From positions 9,044,479 through 9,108,478 of the forward strand of contig CM034109.1 of the NCBI GenBank assembly GCA_019914945.1: a DNA stretch of 64,000 nucleotides. The letters are read 5' to 3'. Below, piece by piece: positions 13,108 to 25,462 of the stretch (its first letter is position 1; each line of letters opens with the position of its first letter). Source of the stretch: Typha latifolia. Its lineage: Eukaryota; Streptophyta; Magnoliopsida; Poales; Typhaceae. The translations under genes and the position numbers were made by a program. The notes under the pieces were generated by a model. It was not told where the DNA came from. It searched no databases and was given only the letters and a program-made list of their open reading frames with translations.

Positions 13108-16100
13108 TCACTCCTTGAAATCATCCTTGTCGTTTGCTGGGATAGGCTTGTTCCTCCACAGAACTGCTAGAGCGCTCCCACCAAGCTGTCAAAAGATGAG
13201 ATAATCACCATCAGAGCATGCGTTGCTTAAGAAAATGCTACTGTGTAGAGAAGTACTATTTGGTCATCCATCACAAATTTCAAGGATTTAATGAACCTTT
13301 AACATGGTCCAATCTGACAGAAACGTGACATGATAACCTGGTAGGACATGCAACTAAGAAGTCTTACGCCAAATAGGCATCACTGCACTATTGTAGTGCA
13401 AACTGCCCAAATCATGGCCACAGTACTTGAACTTGATATGGGCTTTACCAATAAGTTAAACACATTGTGCTCTGATCCCATATGGATCTCATTTCCACTC
13501 TTCAGGCAAAGAAAAGCAAAGATAATGTGACTAGACGATAATTGTTAGCTAATCAAGGTTGCCTGTAACTCAAGAGCAACCCCTCCATAAAGTCCTCAAG
13601 ATATGAGAAAAAGAGTCTAGAAGTGGGAAAACCATGACGACTTTCTAACTAGGAATTAATCTGTCTTTTAGGTACAGTATGCCAAAGAGCCAAAGAGCCA
13701 AATAAAGACTTAATCTATATAAACAAAAATGGCAAATAGCGAATGACAGAAAAAAGAAAACATACCGCCATACAGACAACACTGACTGCAGAAGGAACGG
13801 CGACGAGCGGATTTGTGAAGTGCTTTTGAGCAAGTAAAAAACCAAGTGCAGAGCTCTGAAGGACAAGAAATAATAACATTAGTCATATTGTTGTTTCTAT
13901 AGCACCAATCAGTATTTGCTCCAAAATCTCCTATATATAGGTGAAAATAAGAGATTCCAGAAATCCAGCAAAGTAGTTTATGTGAACAAAACAAGATAAT
14001 GTGCGAGGGCTTTTGTAATTTAAATGTATTTAATTTTTTGACTTGCAATAATAAATTTTAGTATGAACCGTATATATATAAATTATGTGCACTTTATTAT
14101 AATAAAATATGTATAGACTATAAAATTATATACACTTAGTTTTATATACTAAATCGAAAAACCAAATGTAGCTAAATTATGAAAACCCCATAATGTGTGG
14201 TTCAGTAACAGTGTTATGCATAAGGGTAAAAACATTCTCCTACTGCTCGTTATAGACATCATTACATCAACAACACCAAAAGAAATAAAGAATAATTATA
14301 TAAAAAAACAACATAAGATGCGATGACCATACGTGTGGAGGGGAACATATAACATTTAAATGCAAAAGTATACTGAACCAAGATATTTGATGCAATGTTA
14401 CTATAGCTGAAAGTTAAGGGAATAAGACCCAAAGGAGCAAAAGTAGTATGAAAATTTCGGTGTTTTAGCAAGTCAAGTGATAAGGAACCCAGAATAAAGA
14501 ATATCAAGAAATAATGGACGAACATAAGGAAAAAGATATAGGCATTAGCCAACCTGAAGCAGAGTTATGGGGAATGCTTTAAAATTTACAGAGAGACCAA
14601 GTAGCTTCAGGTAGCAATAAGCCTTCAAGTTTTGAGCTCCAAAAGCCTAATTAGAATTTCTTTACATATAGATATATAAACACACATACAAAGACACCTA
14701 AACAGCTTATTTCTAGCTTATTAATCGTCCGCGAAAAAGAGGAAGAAAGATGAAATTCTGAAAGAACAAAGCCCTAATGAAGTTGTGTGCTACAACTATT
14801 CACGACCTGAAGGTGGCAAACCTTACTATCACAGAAGGTGACGCCTCTAGATACCAGAGCTTTGCTACTATAAATATGATGCCATAGAATAGTAGCTCAC
14901 AACTGCAGTTCCAGCCTTACAATTTCTAATCACAATAAATGCTAATAAAGAATAAAGATATTTGTCTTGGTATCGATTATTTGTCAAGAGATTCAAGCTT
15001 GAAAGTGCTCTTTTAGTGATTTTCAATGCATAAAATATATCGATGAAAACACAAATTTAGTCATATGAGTCAATACAGTCTTTATAAGGTCATCTCACCT
15101 GCATTCCACACTCAATAGAAATAGTCCTCGAAGTAGATTCACCAAAAGATGAAAATTTTGAGACCCAATAGCCAAGAGCAAAAGCAGCAGCATGCAGGAG
15201 AGCTACGGGAAGGATAAGCTGTGCTCCCTGTGTCTTTAGTACTTCAGCCACTTGCCCAATCTTGCAGTCAAAAGTAAAACAAAAAATTAATTAAAGAATA
15301 ATTAGACCACTACCACCAAAATCTGAAGAATGAATACTAAGAATCCTGCAGGGCATTCTGAAGATTTGACATAATTGTTGAAAAGAAGAAAAACTCAATG
15401 AATGATTCAAGGCTACTAGACTGTAGTTTTTTCTGGAAACTGTTAATATGTTCGCTTGCAAGGTGGTTCTTTTAAAACCATTTAGGACTCATTGAAGAAA
15501 TAAAAGAGATGAATTATTTTGAAGCAACAAAAGAAGATGGCAAATTGCTGAAAATAGAATTGGAAATCTAATATTTTACACACTTACAGGACTAGCACAA
15601 AGCAGTGTTGTAAGGATAACTCCAATCAATGGTGTGAGTGTGATGATTCGTTCAGTGAACTTCGGGAAATACTCATGTGATAGCACTGCAAAGAAATCTA
15701 GATTAGATTTTGAACATCATACCCATGGAAAAACTACAAATTATGGCATCTACATAAGGGGCTGTTTGGTTGAGTGGAAAGTGAGTTATTCCATAATGAA
15801 CCTCCTTTATTCCAAAAAATTCATGTCAAATGCGGGACAAGGTTTTGGAATAGGAAAATAGAATAAAGTCATAAATCCCTTTAATCTAGATATCTTTATC
15901 CCAGGTTTTTGTTAGGATAAAAAATTTAGATATCTCACCCACTTATTCCAAAAAGCAAATGACCAATTTGCTCTCATTTATTTGTGTACTTTATGGTGAT
16001 ATATTATAGTTTAGATTCAAGTTGAATAGTATAATATGACTATAATATACTTAGTAATATATTAGAACATGTTTATAGTGAAAAAAAAATTGATATGAGA

Positions 16101-19100
16101 TGTCCATTTGTGATAATATTTATATTGTGTAAATTATGATAAATTAAATAAAATTATTTTTTGGCCAAGAGTTGTAAAATTAGCCATGAGAAGATAGTAT
16201 AATAGTTGTAAAATAAAATTACAAATTATATTTAATTTTATACTTATTTTCTATCTTTCTATAAAAAGGAAGAATTAACAAATATCTATTTACATTGAAC
16301 TAAAAGAGCAATAAGGTCAATTTGATCATTTTTATCCCGTGTTCCAACTACCACAACCTAATGCTATCTTATCCCATATCATTATTTCAGCACTTATCCA
16401 TCTTTTTGCAACCAAACACCCAAGATAAATTGAAATAAATAATTTCATTATTTCAGAATAAGTCTTCATTTTATCTCAACTCCAATTGTTCTTTATTCGT
16501 AACCAAGCATGCCCCAATAGAAGAAAAATGAAGCAGAAACCAGAAAACTTGATAAGACAACCAAGCACCTCCAACAATTGTTGGTACCAGCACAACCTGA
16601 AAGGTACTGATGGCCAACCCCTGTAGAAGAAAGTAATTCTTTTTAATATCAGATGGAAGAAATTGCCTAGTATTAGGAAATGAAACTACAATGTTCTTAC
16701 AGCTGCGTCTACAGGGACAAGCTGACCAGCAAGGAACTTTGTAAGGAGTGGAGTCATCACTATAGCACCAATTGTTGAACAACTAAAGAATTTCAAAAGG
16801 TAAAATTGTCAGAATCTAACCTAACTTCAGTAGAATAAACATGAAAGCAATAAAGCATTACAAACAGCAGCATAAACAATAGAGCCGGGACAATCCAGAA
16901 TAATACTAAAACCTTACGTTGTCATAAGAACTGAGAGTGCAACATTTCCTTTAGATATATAAGTTGCAACATTTGATGCTTGACCTCCAGGGCAGCATGA
17001 GACTAAAATAAGACCAGTTGCAAGAGGAGCTGATAACTTCAAAGTCTGCAGAGTAGGATAAAATCTATCGAATTTTTAATACAGCCTCCAATTAGAGTTC
17101 TTTGCTAGTGAGACAAAGAATGCCTCATTTTCAAATTTAAGGAAAAGAACTGATGAGATTACGTCCTGGCTAATACTTCTACCCAAGAAATAGAGAGACC
17201 AGGAGCTTGAGAAAAAACAAAAGTTATTCTACGACTTAATTGAAAGCCCTATAATCACCTCACTACTTTTTTCTTCTGCAGCTTACTAACAAAAGTCTGT
17301 TTGATAGGATGACTAGGAACTTAGTGTGTTACATGCTGCAAAAGCTAATTAAGTAGTTCTTACTCAATATGCTCATTAAACGTTAAAACTTGCAATGAAT
17401 GTGATATGCTCACTCAGAATCAGACAGAGGTTTTCATGTATAATTTTGATGGAAACCTTTCTATTAGTGTGGTTGAAACAAGGAATCTTTAAATTCAGCA
17501 GTCAAGAGTAGATGGAAACGATTTTTGGATGAGTACAAATAACAAATACAGTGGGGATAGAATAATAAATCAGAATGTGATATTCATGAGATAAAAAGCC
17601 ATACCATTGCAATAGCAAAACCTAACAAGGGTTTGACTATGTACTGCGCAAGAAACCCTACACCTACCTGTAAACAGAAAGAATAAATATTAACAAGTAT
17701 TTATATTGATATCTATGAAGAACTGTAGAGAGTGTATTTTCTTACAGTCCATGGATTTCTCATACATCTCCTGAAATCCTCAAATGTCAAAGTCAGGCCC
17801 ATGGAAAGCATCAGGAATCCCAAACCAAGAGTGAAAAGATCCGTCTCCAACCATGTCACCTGAATCAATGATCATGAGAGACATGGAATAGAATATGAAG
17901 CATTAAAAATTTAAAACCTTCATAGAGGGAAACAATTTGGTCATTGTAGAAATAGTGAGAAAGGAAGACAAATTTACCGCAGATGGCTTGTATATGCCGA
18001 TAATTGTTCCAATTATAACCTGTTGAAATAAGTGAGATCATTATTAGAAGGATTTTACATCAACGTCTGTCACAGAGACTACGTGTGTTCCAAAAAATAA
18101 GATAGATGCAACTTTATAACTCAAGCATAAATATTACACCATACCCAGAGAGGGAAAAGGGTAGTAAGTAATTCAACTATTTTTTCATACTGGCTGATTC
18201 CAGCTGTAACATTGTCTGGAACATTCCCAGAAACATTTGCTTCAGCCTTGCATAGAACTTGACGATGCCTGGAAAAACTATTAGCTATGAGACGGGTTGT
18301 GAAATTCAAATTTAATCATTAGCATCGATAAGCAAACAAGTACTAAAAGAGACGGGTCACCAAGTCTAGTAAATAAAAGCATCAAACATGAAACAGTATC
18401 CATGCAAATTCTGCTATTACTAAAAAATGTATGACTTAAAATACTGCCGCAGTTCACAAGGCTCCAGACAATGCGAGCTTTGGAGACAGGCAAGATGGAT
18501 GCTGTTTTACCCCCATCACTGCACTCTGTTGAGGCTACTTTCCATGTCATGAACACATGATCACTTGAGCACAAATCTTTACAGTCATACTATCTGGCGC
18601 TCTACAATGTATCTATCCCGAAAATAGAAATGGACGCAGAATTAATGAATGGCAGGAGCATGGATCGAGCTGCACTTTCCATTAGCCAACAGCTGGCGTA
18701 ACATTTTTAAATCTTTCTTAAACCTCTAGTTTTTTCCATCTCTAATCTTGGATTCCATTACTCAAGTACATGCAACTTATAACACAAATAGTCAACACAA
18801 ATCACCAATGATACCATCGAACATACCGCAGAACAGGGACATCCGACGAAGGCATAGAGCAAGCGACAGCAGCTCTCCGCCCTCTTCCTTCAATAGGCAA
18901 CGCAAATCCACTCCCCAGCGCTATGACCACCCCATCCAAAACCCAATCAAGAGAACGCCGAGAAAAAGGAACCAAAATAAAAAGATCAAACATACCCAGA
19001 TGCGTCTGACTCCTCCTCTTAGCAGGAGAGCAAGAAGCCACCAGTTGGAACCCGCACTCCTTGTGCAAGAATCTGGAGATGGACGCCATGGAGGAAGCCA

Positions 19101-19101
19101 T
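13108..19101 (-). CDS. BASS1: Probable sodium/metabolite cotransporter BASS1, chloroplastic
   Basis: Bile acid:sodium symporter family carrier; plant BASS proteins sit in the plastid envelope and move organic anions with sodium. The exact substrate of BASS1 is not shown here. Twelve exons join in frame to 435 residues: 18827-19101, 18145-18268, 17978-18019, 17746-17859, 17605-17667, 16918-17045, 16701-16782, 16569-16620, 15588-15685, 15099-15260, 13766-13855, 13108-13185. The first 90 or so residues are a Ser/Arg-rich transit peptide starting [11 protein letters not shown]. The body carries family signatures: [19 protein letters not shown], the crossover segment [19 protein letters not shown], and [20 protein letters not shown], with about nine hydrophobic segments. 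The tail is short (NDKDDFKE). An upstream in-frame ATG exists, but MASS is a more plausible plastid start. The intron between exons 8 and 9 holds a transposon-like insertion. Confidence 0.92.
15758..16515. mobile_element. MITE-like insertion in BASS1 intron 8
   Basis: The ends form imperfect terminal inverted repeats: GGGGCTGTTTGGTTG on the left, and the complement of the right end reads GGGGCATGCTTGGTT. The 758-bp interior is AT-rich, contains several TTATTCCAAAAA words in both directions and has no long open frame. GGGGC(A)TG(T)TTGGTT ends are common in plant hAT/Harbinger-type non-autonomous elements. A clean target-site duplication was not found, so the superfamily is unresolved. Confidence 0.55.
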
Positions 19102-22100
19102 CGGTCGATCGAGGAGAGGAGCTGTAGCTCTCCAAGAAGTGAGAAGTGAGAGTGGAGTAAGCGGGAGCAGGAGAGAGAGAGAGGCCAAAATAGCGTGCCT
19201 CCGCCTCGAAGGGATCGTGGATAACGAGGGAGCCACACGTCGGTTGCTCTGCTGGGGCTTTTGTGTGGATTTGGTTACCGGATCCACACTCCCCCATTGT
19301 GTTTGCAATGGTGCGATATCCGAATCCGACAGAGCTCGAGACAATTTGAAAGCAAAGCTGTCGATAACCCAAGTCTCATTCCATGGCACAGTTTCCGGTC
19401 AAACTTGGCTTTTATAGAGATCGAAGGTGTAATTAATTCCGTCACAATGTTCTCGAAGACAAGGAAACTCGAGGTGAATTGGGCCACGTACTCCTAGTCC
19501 ACTGGGCTGAGGCCCAAAAGATTGGCTGGCAGTCTTTCACGGGTCGACGGAGCCTGACGTCTGATCGTTTTCGACAGCAACCCCACACCCGTCCAATGCA
19601 AGTGGGCTCCACACCTTTTGGTGCTGGACCTACCACTTTTCGCAACTTGTTTCAAAGGACACGGCCACGGCCACGTATAGGAGTCTCAGAGTGGAACTGA
19701 GTAGCTAGCTATTAAATGTCAATTTAACGACTATAACATATATTAACTTAGGGTTATTCATTCATTTGGCTCAATAGTCTGAAATCCATCCAAAAATGTT
19801 GGAGCGATAACTGAACAATGCTGTCGAGTTATCAATCGAATCGAACTAAGTCAGCAAACCTGATTCTCGAAGAATGAGGGGCAAAGGGATTGATATCGAG
19901 AAAGATTTCTTATTATAAGATCGTGATTTGATCCGCATATGTTTGGTAAAAAGAATAATCTTCTCCTTTGATCATAAATGGAAAGTGTTCAATTGGAACA
20001 CGAAAATGTGATTGAACTAGTCTTAGTTACTCTTCAGGACGGAGTGGAAGAAGGGAAGAGATTCTCGAACGAATAAAAGGATCCAATTACTTCGAAAGAA
20101 TTGAACGAGGAGCCGTATAAGGTGAAAATCTCATTTATTTATATTATTATTTAAAATTGGAGAACTCAGAACCTTCTTAGTTATAGAGAAGATATATTTT
20201 TTTTCTCACTTAAACCTATGAAGCACATTAAGTATTGGGCTGACTTTATGCTCCAACTTAATCCGACCCGCATATCAAAAATCTCTCATCTGGGTGGTTG
20301 GATTTGGGCCTCCCATATGAAACCTGACATGAACCAAGCTTGGCTCGAAGCCCGCAAGAGCTATTGATGAGTTAAGCAGGAGCCAGGTCTAGATTCAAAA
20401 TCTATTAAATTCAAGCGGATAATAATATATTTTATTAAAATATTCTATTCATAGTAAATCTATGCATCTTTATTCAATCTTGCAGGGAAGCCGTATGTAC
20501 GACCAGCTAAAAAGGTTAAGCCTTCCTCGTCGTGTGTCCCAGTGCAACAGATAGATAAGCATTCCATTGCCCAATTGCGCTTGTCATGATAATCCTTTTG
20601 GAAGCTGCATGGCCCCAATTCGCCTACCAGTTCCTCCTCTGGAGTCTGGACTGAGAGTTACAAGTCGAGAAAAGAGACGTTCAAATATCGCATTTAATAT
20701 GTACGATTTTTTCCCCTTCCTTTTCGTCGTTCTCGTACGTCCTTCCTACTGTCTGCGGTGAGGAAGATACAATCACTACCTTTCCACAATGAAACATTTG
20801 CTCAGCATCGACGCTGTAGTTGATCAATGACTTTATTTTAATACAACGTCTTATTGCGTAACCTCTTGGTTAGTAAGCATTATCTAACCACATGATTGTT
20901 TAAAGCTTCTCATAACTTACTCTCTCTCCCAATTATTAGCCAAGAGCTGGAACCCAGTTGTTCACATTAAACACAGAATGAGATGGGTCCAATGTTGGGC
21001 TGTTGAGATGCTGCATGGCTATCTATTCTGGCTCAACGATAAGTATTAGGTATTCCTAATTCCACATGGCTTGACTTACCTAATCTCTTCCACTATATAT
21101 ATATATTTTTTTATTTTTCTTCTCCTGAGAGTGGAGAAAAAGTGACTTCCAGTGGGAATTTTCTTATGGTTAATAAAATAGGATACTAATTCAAAGAAAA
21201 TGCTGAGGTTGTGATGTGCAGCGGAATCTATCTTATTCTCGCGCCATGGTAAAGTAAAGGCCGCTCACGATGTCACCGTTACCCAATCACGTGCGTTAAA
21301 TGCATATTTATTTGGAAAGTAAACATTAAAGCCATGAATTGCGATGCTCGCCACTTGGCGATCACCAACCGGATGCAAACAAGCTGGCTACTATTGGTCG
21401 AGTGAATCATTTTTATATGCACTTAAATACTTAATTAACAGGATAAAGTTATTTGTTACAGCTTGGGTATATAAACATATGAAAACTACTCATTGGTGTG
21501 TACTATTTGGAATAATAATATTAGACGCGTGAAACGAGTCGCCGGCCCGGCCCACTTCCAAAGACCATCACCTTGTCTTCGAGCGAACGAGTACTCTCAA
21601 AATGATCAATCGCGCGTGGGGTGGTGGAGGGGTCTATCCCGTGATTTCCCAAGTGCCTTTTTGCACATCTACCCGTATATTTTTATGATTTGCAAGTTCG
21701 ATGTTGCCTTCCCCCCACACAACCCCCCCACAAAAAAAAAAAAATCAAGGGCGAAAATGTAAAATGATGCAAAGAGAAAAAGGGTGAAAGAATAAGTTTT
21801 CGGATTAATTGCATTTTTGACCCTTTGACTGCTCGGTATCACTTGTAACCCCATACAAAAAACAAAAAATAGTTGACACATCCACTCTTAAATTATATAT
21901 TCTAATTGTATCGTTAAGCCTCAGTTAAAAATAACTTTAATTTCTCTTTTTACTCTTTTATAAAAAGTATATTTAAAAAAATTAGAGAATATTAATTTAG
22001 AGTTTGATATTTAAAAATGTTATGATGATACCACTTTAAGAGAAGATGAAATATTATATATGAAAGCTACATTTTTATTCATACATTATAAGTTAGTTAA

Positions 22101-22662
22101 AATTTTTGCTTGAGGGGGGTGAGAATGATATAGAATGATGATAGCCGATGGGTTAAATGTAAGGGTTAATTATATTTTAGTCCACTCAATTATTCATCCG
22201 AATCAATTTCATCTCTCAAGAAAAAAAAAATGACAGATATATTATCTAAATTATTTTAAATATATTATTATGTGCTCTTCATCGATATTTTATTAAAAAA
22301 TTGAATTAAAATTTTTGACTAACTTAAATAGATAGATAAAAATGCCTGATTTGTTTAGAATCTACTTACAAAGAGGAATGAAAGTAATTTAGAGTGATAT
22401 TGGAGGGTTAAATTGTACTTTAACTATAAGTTTTCCGGTCACCTCTTCCTTACGGTTACTCGCGTGGAATGTTATAAGCAAAAGTAAAGCCCCGCGACTC
22501 GAAGCGTTTCACCTCTCTCACCGCTCTTTTTCTTCCAACCATCTCCTCGTGATACCTACCACTCTCTTCTCGCAATCTCCGATGGCGGTTCCTCTCACAG
22601 TGCCCTCCTCCTCCTAGTACCCAATTGCTCATCTACTTCCCCTGAGCTCCTCCTTTCCCCAA
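19102..22662. other. Intergenic region between BASS1 and receptor kinase genes
   Basis: Divergent upstream regions of the two genes. Apart from the plastid-derived fragment at about 19870-20134, it holds AT-rich degenerate sequence. This includes a stretch near 22163-22430 bounded by GGGTTAATTATATTTTAGTCC-like and GGGTTAAATTGTACTTTA-like words that resembles a decayed repeat. No gene was seen. Confidence 0.55.
19870..20134 (+). other. Nuclear plastid DNA fragment (NUPT), rps12 trans-intron-like
   Basis: The stretch ends in GAGCCGTATAAGGTGAAAATC, which is part of domain V of a plastid group II intron, and is preceded by gtgttcaattggaacacgaa and cttcgaaagaattgaacg. I recognise these as the 3' half of the plastid rps12 trans-spliced intron just upstream of exon 2. 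The match stops inside domain V, and the exon itself is absent. Differences from the remembered plastid sequence are mainly G-to-A and C-to-T changes, as expected for an ageing methylated insertion. The left boundary is approximate. Confidence 0.7.
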
Positions 22663-25462
22663 ATGGGCACTTCTCTCTCCCCTCTCCTCCTCCTCTTCCT
22701 CTTCCTCTCCGCCTCTCCGCTTCAATTGGCGCTGTCCGAACCGACCCAGGACCGTGTGGCCCTCCTCTCCTTCATCACCCAGACACCCCACGAGAACCGG
22801 ATCCAATGGAACACCTCCGCCTCCGCGTGCGACTGGGTCGGCGTCACGTGCGACCCCAACCGCACCGCCGTCGTCGAGCTCCACCTCCCCGGCGTCGGCC
22901 TCCTGGGCCCCATTCCTCCTAACACCTTGGGAAGCCTCTCCTCCCTCCGCGTCCTCTCCCTCCGCTCCAATCGCCTCACCGGCACGATTCCCGATGACCT
23001 CGCCGGCCTCTCCGTCCTCCATGGGCTCTACCTCCAGGACAACCTCTTGTCGGGTCCGATCCCCACCTCCTTCGCCCGACTCGGCCGCCTCTCGCGGCTC
23101 GACCTCTCCGGGAATAACCTCACGGGTGAGATCCCTTTCGCCATTAACAACATTTCCCGTCTCACGACTCTCTTCCTCCAGCGGAACAAGCTCTCGGGTA
23201 GTCTCCCGAGTATTAGCATCGATTCCCTTGCCGGCTTCAACGTTTCTTACAATAGTCTTAATGGGTCCATTCCCAAATCCTTGTCTCGCTTCCCGGACTC
23301 CTCATTTGTGGGCAATCTCGCGCTATGCGGTGATCCTCTTCCCCCTTGTAACCCGTTCTTCCCATCTCCGGTCCCTTCTCCTGGTTCCGTCCAAAATCCA
23401 GCTGGGAAAGCGGAGAAGAAGAAGAAGAAGCTCTCCACCGGCGCCATTGTCGGCATCGCGATCGGTTCCGCCGCGTTGCTCCTCTTCCTCATCTTGGCGA
23501 TCTTTCTCTGCCTGGCTTGGCGAAGAAGAGGGCGGCAAAGGAAGGAAAAGGAGCCGAAAGTAGAATCCACCGCAGCCATCGGGACGAGGTCAGGGGAGAC
23601 CGGGATGACCTCGTCGTCGAAGGAGGAGATGAGCGGAGCAGGCGGGGCGACGGCGGCGGAGAGGAACAAGTTGGTCTTCGTGGGAAGAGGGGGAGGGTAT
23701 AGCTTCGACCTGGAAGACCTTCTGCGGGCGTCCGCAGAGGTTTTGGGGAAGGGAATCGTGGGGACTTCGTACAAAGCGGTGCTCGAGGAGGGCACAACCG
23801 TGGTGGTGAAGCGACTCAAGGACGTGGTCGCGTCCAAGAGGGAGTTCGAGACGCACATGGAGCTCTTGGGCCAAGTCGAGCACCAGAATCTATTGCCCGT
23901 TCGCGCTTATTACTATTCCAAAGACGAGAAGCTCCTCGTGTTCGACTACCTCCCCGCCGGGAGCCTCTCTTCTCTACTTCACGGTCAGTTAGTAATTTTT
24001 TATCGAATTTGCTTATTCTTTTCATCTTATCCGTGGTTTATTCAGAATTCTATCTTAAGGATAGGATAGGATAGGATAGAATAGAATGTTAACAGCTGTG
24101 GTTATGAGCGTGGTCCGTGAGGGGGTATTATTTTGGTCGAGTAAGTCAATAATTCGGCGTGGCCTTGCGGGAAGAGGATTCTAAAACGAAGGTGTGGTCC
24201 ATGTGGTTGTGTCTTTTCATCGAACAGGTTGAAAACAGCGTAGTTTTGTACGGTATATTCCCGCGTTACTGCGTCGGTGTAATGGCCGGCTGACATGCCT
24301 TCGAGGCTCCTGGAGTTAAATTTGTTTAAGATCTCCCAAATTAGCTACAGAAATTATGGTACGTAATTGATTAGTCGTGTTTGTTAGTGGCTACTTTGCT
24401 CATCCTGCTCTGCGACTGGCATCGTTGTCCACTTCTTTGAGACGCGCTAATTATTTTGAAAAGTTTTAAAACATCTATGTGTCCCGTCGTCAGCTAGTAG
24501 GATTCTTTCTCCACACGCATTGCTTTCTTTATTGGGACGTCGAGAATTTTTCTGCTTTATGTCCGATTCAAGGTTTGTCGCAGAAGAAAATGATAGAGAG
24601 AGTAGCAGAGAGCGATAGGAATAAGTAGGACAATATTTATCATTAATTTTGCAGCCACTCCTATCACTCTTTAGCAATTACTCAACTTATTTTCTTCTCC
24701 CATAATTATAACAATTTCTGGGATAAATATGACACGGAACTTTTTAAATGGAGCATTAATTTTATTACTTGTGATTTTTTTTTTATATATTTAATATTGA
24801 TTTGAGAATTTAAAAGAAACGCAGGGAGTCGCGGGTCGGGTCGAAGTCCACTGGACTGGGACAGTCGGATCCGGATCGCCCTCGCAGCCGGCCGCGGCCT
24901 GGCTCACCTCCACTCCTCCGAGCCTCGCCTTGCCCACGGCGACATCAAGGCTTCCAACGTCCTCCTCCGCTCCGACCTCGACACCTCCGCCCTCTCTGAC
25001 TTCTCCCTGTCCCCTCTCTTTGGCTCTTCCGCCCCTCCCAGCCGCGTCGCCGGCTACCGCGCCCCGGAGGTCCTCGAGACCCGTCGCCCCACCCCGAAGT
25101 CCGATGTGTACAGCTTCGGCGTGCTGCTCCTCGAGCTCCTCACGGGGAAGGCGCCGAACCAGGCGTCGCTCGGGGAGGAGGGGATCGACCTCCCGCGGTG
25201 GGTGCAGTCGGTGGTGAGGGAGGAGTGGACGGCGGAGGTGTTCGACGTGGAGCTGATGAGGTACCAAAACATCGAGGAGGAGATGGTGCAGCTGCTCCAG
25301 ATCGCCATGGCGTGCGTCGCCCTCGTACCCGACGCCAGGCCCGACATCGCCGACGTCGTCCGCATGATGGAGGATATCGTCAATCGGACGGCCGAGGGCG
25401 ACGACACCTCCAAAGCCGGCGGCTCCGGTGGGCCCACCCCGCCTTCCGCTCCGACGCCGTGA
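22663..25462 (+). CDS. Leucine-rich-repeat receptor-like protein, probable inactive kinase
   Basis: Plasma-membrane LRR-III-type receptor-like protein, related to the Arabidopsis At2g26730/PRK-like group. Two exons, 22663-23983 and 24825-25462, join in frame to 652 residues. Residues 1-24 are a signal peptide, followed by an LRRNT cap with CDWVGVTC and about five LRRs (70-210). A Pro-rich juxtamembrane stretch comes next, then a transmembrane helix (261-286), a basic stop-transfer ([10 protein letters not shown]), a Ser/Gly-rich linker and a kinase domain from about 345. The glycine loop is [10 protein letters not shown] (361-370) and the ATP lysine is present (VVVKRLKD, K383). However, the catalytic loop reads HGDIKASN instead of HRDxKxxN, and the DFG motif is DFS. 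Signalling is therefore likely by scaffolding. The intron position just after SLSSLLHG is usual for this subfamily. Exons are very GC-rich while the 841-bp intron is AT-rich. Confidence 0.93.
24057..24085 (+). repeat. GGATA pentanucleotide repeat in receptor gene intron
   Basis: About five copies of the five-base unit ggata, decaying to gaata at the end, lie about 75 bases inside the intron. This is a simple repeat with no assigned role. Confidence 0.8.

Noticed and set aside
18802..19389. Longer upstream start for BASS1 (195-codon frame)
   Set aside because: The extra N-terminal residues extend into the promoter-proximal region and are not transit-peptide-like at their start; MASSMAS at 19101 is a better plastid start.
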